A stretch of 64,000 nt of DNA, taken from assembly GCA_904419525.1 (NCBI GenBank), contig CAJFRT010000007.1, forward strand, positions 69,327-133,326, given 5' to 3'. The notes beneath the pieces are model-generated. The model saw only the letters and a program-made list of their open reading frames with translations, was not told where the DNA came from and did no database searches. The position numbers and the translations under genes are program-made. Shown piece by piece: positions 61,909 through 64,000 of this stretch (within the stretch, counting starts at the first letter, position 1; every line of letters begins with the position of its first letter). Source of the stretch: Candidatus Gallimonas merdae. GTDB lineage: Bacteria; Bacillota; Clostridia; Christensenellales; Borkfalkiaceae.

Positions 61909-62735
61909 ATTGCCACCGGAATCTTAGTTGTCAAGGGTGTATACTCATAGTTTTCGAGCCGGAAACTGTCCACGGTGAAATCATAGAAATTATGCACATC
62001 GGGATCGACGATGAGTTTCGGCGCGGGCTTGGGCTCATTGCTGATGACTTCCCTGACGATCGGAATGTGCCGGTCGTAGAGATGCGCATCCGCAATGACG
62101 TGCACAAGTTCGCCCGCTTTCAGGCCGCTGACCTGCGCAAACATGATCAGAAGCACCGCATACTGCGTCACATTCCAGCCGTTTGCCGTCAACATATCGT
62201 TGGAACGCTGGTTGAGGATCCCGTTGAGCGTATCGCCCGAGACGTTGAACGTCATGGAATAGGCGCACGGATAGAGATGCATCTCGTGGAGATCCTCGAA
62301 ATTATACAGATTGGTCATGATACGCCGCGACGCGGGATTGTGCTTCAGATCGAAGAGCACTCTGTCGACCTGATCGAATTCTCCCTCACGATAGATCGCT
62401 TTTTTCCCCAACTGATAGCCGTAAGCCTTCCCGATGGAACCCGTTTCATCGGCCCAGCTGTCCCAGATATGTGAATTCAGATCATGAACGTTATTGCTCT
62501 TCTTCTGCCATATCCAGAGAATCTCGTCTACACAGGAACGAAACGCACAGCGGCGGATCGTCTGAATGGGAAATTCCTTACGCAGGTCATAGCGGTTGAC
62601 GATCCCGAATTTTTTGACGGTATGCGCAGGCGTCCCGTCCTCCCAGTGCGGACGGACATTGGCCTCCGTATCCCAAACGCCGTTTTCCAGAATATCCTTA
62701 CAGTTCGCAATAAAAATCTCGTCCGCTCTGCTCAT
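61905..62735 (-). CDS. thyA: Thymidylate synthase, ThyA type
   Basis: A 276-residue folate-dependent synthase that makes dTMP. The catalytic Cys is in LYPCAYSMTFNV (where many ThyA have PCH), with RRIMTNLYN, QRSNDMLTANGWNVTQYAVL and HVIADAHLYDRHI. Start MSRADEIF at 62735 has GGGAG; an upstream extension is the gltX tail. Length is normal. Couples with dfrA downstream (ATGA). Confidence 0.95.
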   Translation of the reverse strand: MSRADEIFIANCKDILENGVWDTEANVRPHWEDGTPAHTVKKFGIVNRYDLRKEFPIQTIRRCAFRSCVDEILWIWQKKSNNVHDLNSHIWDSWADETGSIGKAYGYQLGKKAIYREGEFDQVDRVLFDLKHNPASRRIMTNLYNFEDLHEMHLYPCAYSMTFNVSGDTLNGILNQRSNDMLTANGWNVTQYAVLLIMFAQVSGLKAGELVHVIADAHLYDRHIPIVREVISNEPKPAPKLIVDPDVHNFYDFTVDSFRLENYEYTPLTTKIPVAI

Positions 62736-62748
62736 CGTTCTTCTCCCT

Positions 62749-64000
62749 TCAGGTACGCGCCGCAAGAATGCGTTCGCGCGTGCGTTCTTCGCCCAAAATC
62801 TGCATGATCGTCCAAAGATCGGGCGAATTTGCCCGCCCCGTCACTGCGATGCGGAGCACCTCGGCGACATCGGACACATTTCCCTTATACGCTTCCGGAT
62901 TGGCTTTATAGTCACGCATTTCCGCCGCATACCCAAGCGATGCGGCCAACGCTTTGACGTTAGAAAACCACACCTGCGCGTCGTTATTGATATCATAAGA
63001 CGCAAGGAAACCGTCCAGGATCGCATTTCTTGTAGCATCGTCCACGCAATACGCATCTTTTTGCTTGCAGGCTCCGAAAAAGTATCCGATCTCCTCCACG
63101 GCCTGTTTTGCCGTCACAAAATCCTTGCGCCGCTTTTTGCCCGACGTCCCCATGCACAGCGAAAGAACGCGCAGCAGATACTCTTCGTCGGAAAAATAAT
63201 CCTTTTGTTCCTGCGTGCCGAATGCAAACGTCCACTCCTTGAGAAATGCGGCCATGTCCTCGGCGGAAAGGCGCGAAAGCTCCGTCCGCGAGATATCGTT
63301 GAGCTTGTCCAGATCAAACAGTGCGCCGCTCTTGCTCATTTTTCCGATGCGGAACGGGAACTCTCCGAGCGGCTTGTCGGGGAATTTCTGATGCCACTCC
63401 TCGAAATCGGAGTTCAGAAGCGTGAGCATATACACCTTGACCGCAAACGGGTGATACCCTTCCTGCCTGTAAAAGGAGAGGGAGAGCTCAGGGTCTTTCC
63501 GCTTGGAAAGTTTGCGCTTGCTTTCGCCGTCCATTTTCATGAGCGAGCAATTGTGCCCGTATTTGGGACGGCGGAATCCAAGCGCATCAAAGAGTTCGAG
63601 ATGAATGGGAAGGGACGCGAGCCACTCCTCGCCGCGGATCACCAGCGTGGTACGCATGAGATGATCGTCCACCGCGTGCGCAAAATGATAGGTCGGGATC
63701 CCGTCCGATTTCAGGATCACGACATCCTGGTCGTTCTCCGTGACGGTGACGTCGCCCTTGATCTCGTCATGGAACGTGAATTTATGAGAGGGATCCCCAA
63801 GCGATCTCAAACGGATCACATAGGGCTTTCCCGCGTCGAGCGCCGCATAAATTTCTTCTTCCGAAAGATTCCGGCACTTCGCGTATTTTCCGTAATAGCC
63901 GGTGATCTCCTTTTTTGCCGTCTGCTCGTCACGCAGTTCGGAGAGTTCTTCCTCCGTGCAGAAACACGGATATGCCCTGCCCTGCCGGATCAGCTCTTTG
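62749..64000 (-). CDS. gltX: Glutamyl-tRNA synthetase (N-terminal part beyond the window)
   Basis: The last 416 residues of a class I GluRS. Visible are YPCFCTEEELSELR, the GDVTVTENDQDVVILKSDGIPTYHFAHAVDDHLM region and KLSKRKDPELSL (KMSKS loop), then the anticodon-binding domain. The HIGH motif and start lie to the right of base 64000. The gene ends 13 bp before thyA and is probably cotranscribed with thyA and dfrA. Confidence 0.95.
   Translation of the reverse strand, partial: KELIRQGRAYPCFCTEEELSELRDEQTAKKEITGYYGKYAKCRNLSEEEIYAALDAGKPYVIRLRSLGDPSHKFTFHDEIKGDVTVTENDQDVVILKSDGIPTYHFAHAVDDHLMRTTLVIRGEEWLASLPIHLELFDALGFRRPKYGHNCSLMKMDGESKRKLSKRKDPELSLSFYRQEGYHPFAVKVYMLTLLNSDFEEWHQKFPDKPLGEFPFRIGKMSKSGALFDLDKLNDISRTELSRLSAEDMAAFLKEWTFAFGTQEQKDYFSDEEYLLRVLSLCMGTSGKKRRKDFVTAKQAVEEIGYFFGACKQKDAYCVDDATRNAILDGFLASYDINNDAQVWFSNVKALAASLGYAAEMRDYKANPEAYKGNVSDVAEVLRIAVTGRANSPDLWTIMQILGEERTRERILAART

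Overview
The window looks like a chromosomal segment of an anaerobic, endospore-lineage Firmicute (class Clostridia). The evidence is the sporulation pair yabP/yabQ, a class III anaerobic ribonucleotide reductase, a Rex-adhE-[FeFe] hydrogenase cluster, a DtxR-type repressor, a murB-PHP-whiA-dnaE-pfkA core cluster, and sigma-A promoters of TTGACA-17-TATAAT type. Base composition is moderate (roughly half GC by eye). A Christensenellales/Borkfalkiaceae-like host is possible from the style of the giant surface protein, but that is only a guess. Most genes lie on the minus strand.

Layout. 1-350: no gene; a 38-bp direct repeat, an intrinsic terminator and hairpins. 351-15476: one gene for a 5041-residue MBG/YDG-type repeat surface protein with a signal peptide, membrane segments and a cytoplasmic tail that ends in a uL15-like domain. 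15951-18290: DUF1848 protein, RNA m5C methyltransferase, flavodoxin. 18381-21676: M29 aminopeptidase with two COG0523 metal GTPases, one fused to a DUF1980-like domain. 21788-24483: nrdD-nrdG behind paired NrdR boxes. 24709-27424: HD hydrolase, PfkB sugar kinase, pfkA. 27568-33738: dnaE, whiA, PHP phosphoesterase, murB. 33780-35603: a solute-binding-like protein, a 49-residue DUF1540 protein, rplI. 35704-40590: rex-adhE-[FeFe] hydrogenase with a likely Rex operator. 40774-43398: valS. 43566-46132: SsuABC/ThiXYZ-like ABC transporter. 45974-48910: YkvI-like membrane protein and a membrane-anchored PadR regulator. 48991-52455: DUF1934-metallo-hydrolase-rho-ROK kinase operon. 52525-56703: tyrA, a YgjP-like metallopeptidase, aroA, DtxR-type repressor, low-MW tyrosine phosphatase, XRE regulator. 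56828-61305: yabP-yabQ-divIC-ppx/gppA-M50-like operon, then typA. 61411-64000: gltX (cut by the window edge)-thyA-dfrA.

Most genes are housekeeping or fermentation genes. The unusual elements are the giant protein with a ribosomal-protein-like tail, five dispersed copies of the palindrome TATTATGTCWGACATARTA in one orientation, a group of genes whose -10 box sits exactly six bases before the start codon (predicted leaderless mRNAs), the PadR/coiled-coil/membrane protein, and the COG0523-DUF1980 fusion. I saw no tRNA, rRNA, CRISPR array, insertion sequence or prophage. All family calls come from reading the translated sequence; no database search was run.
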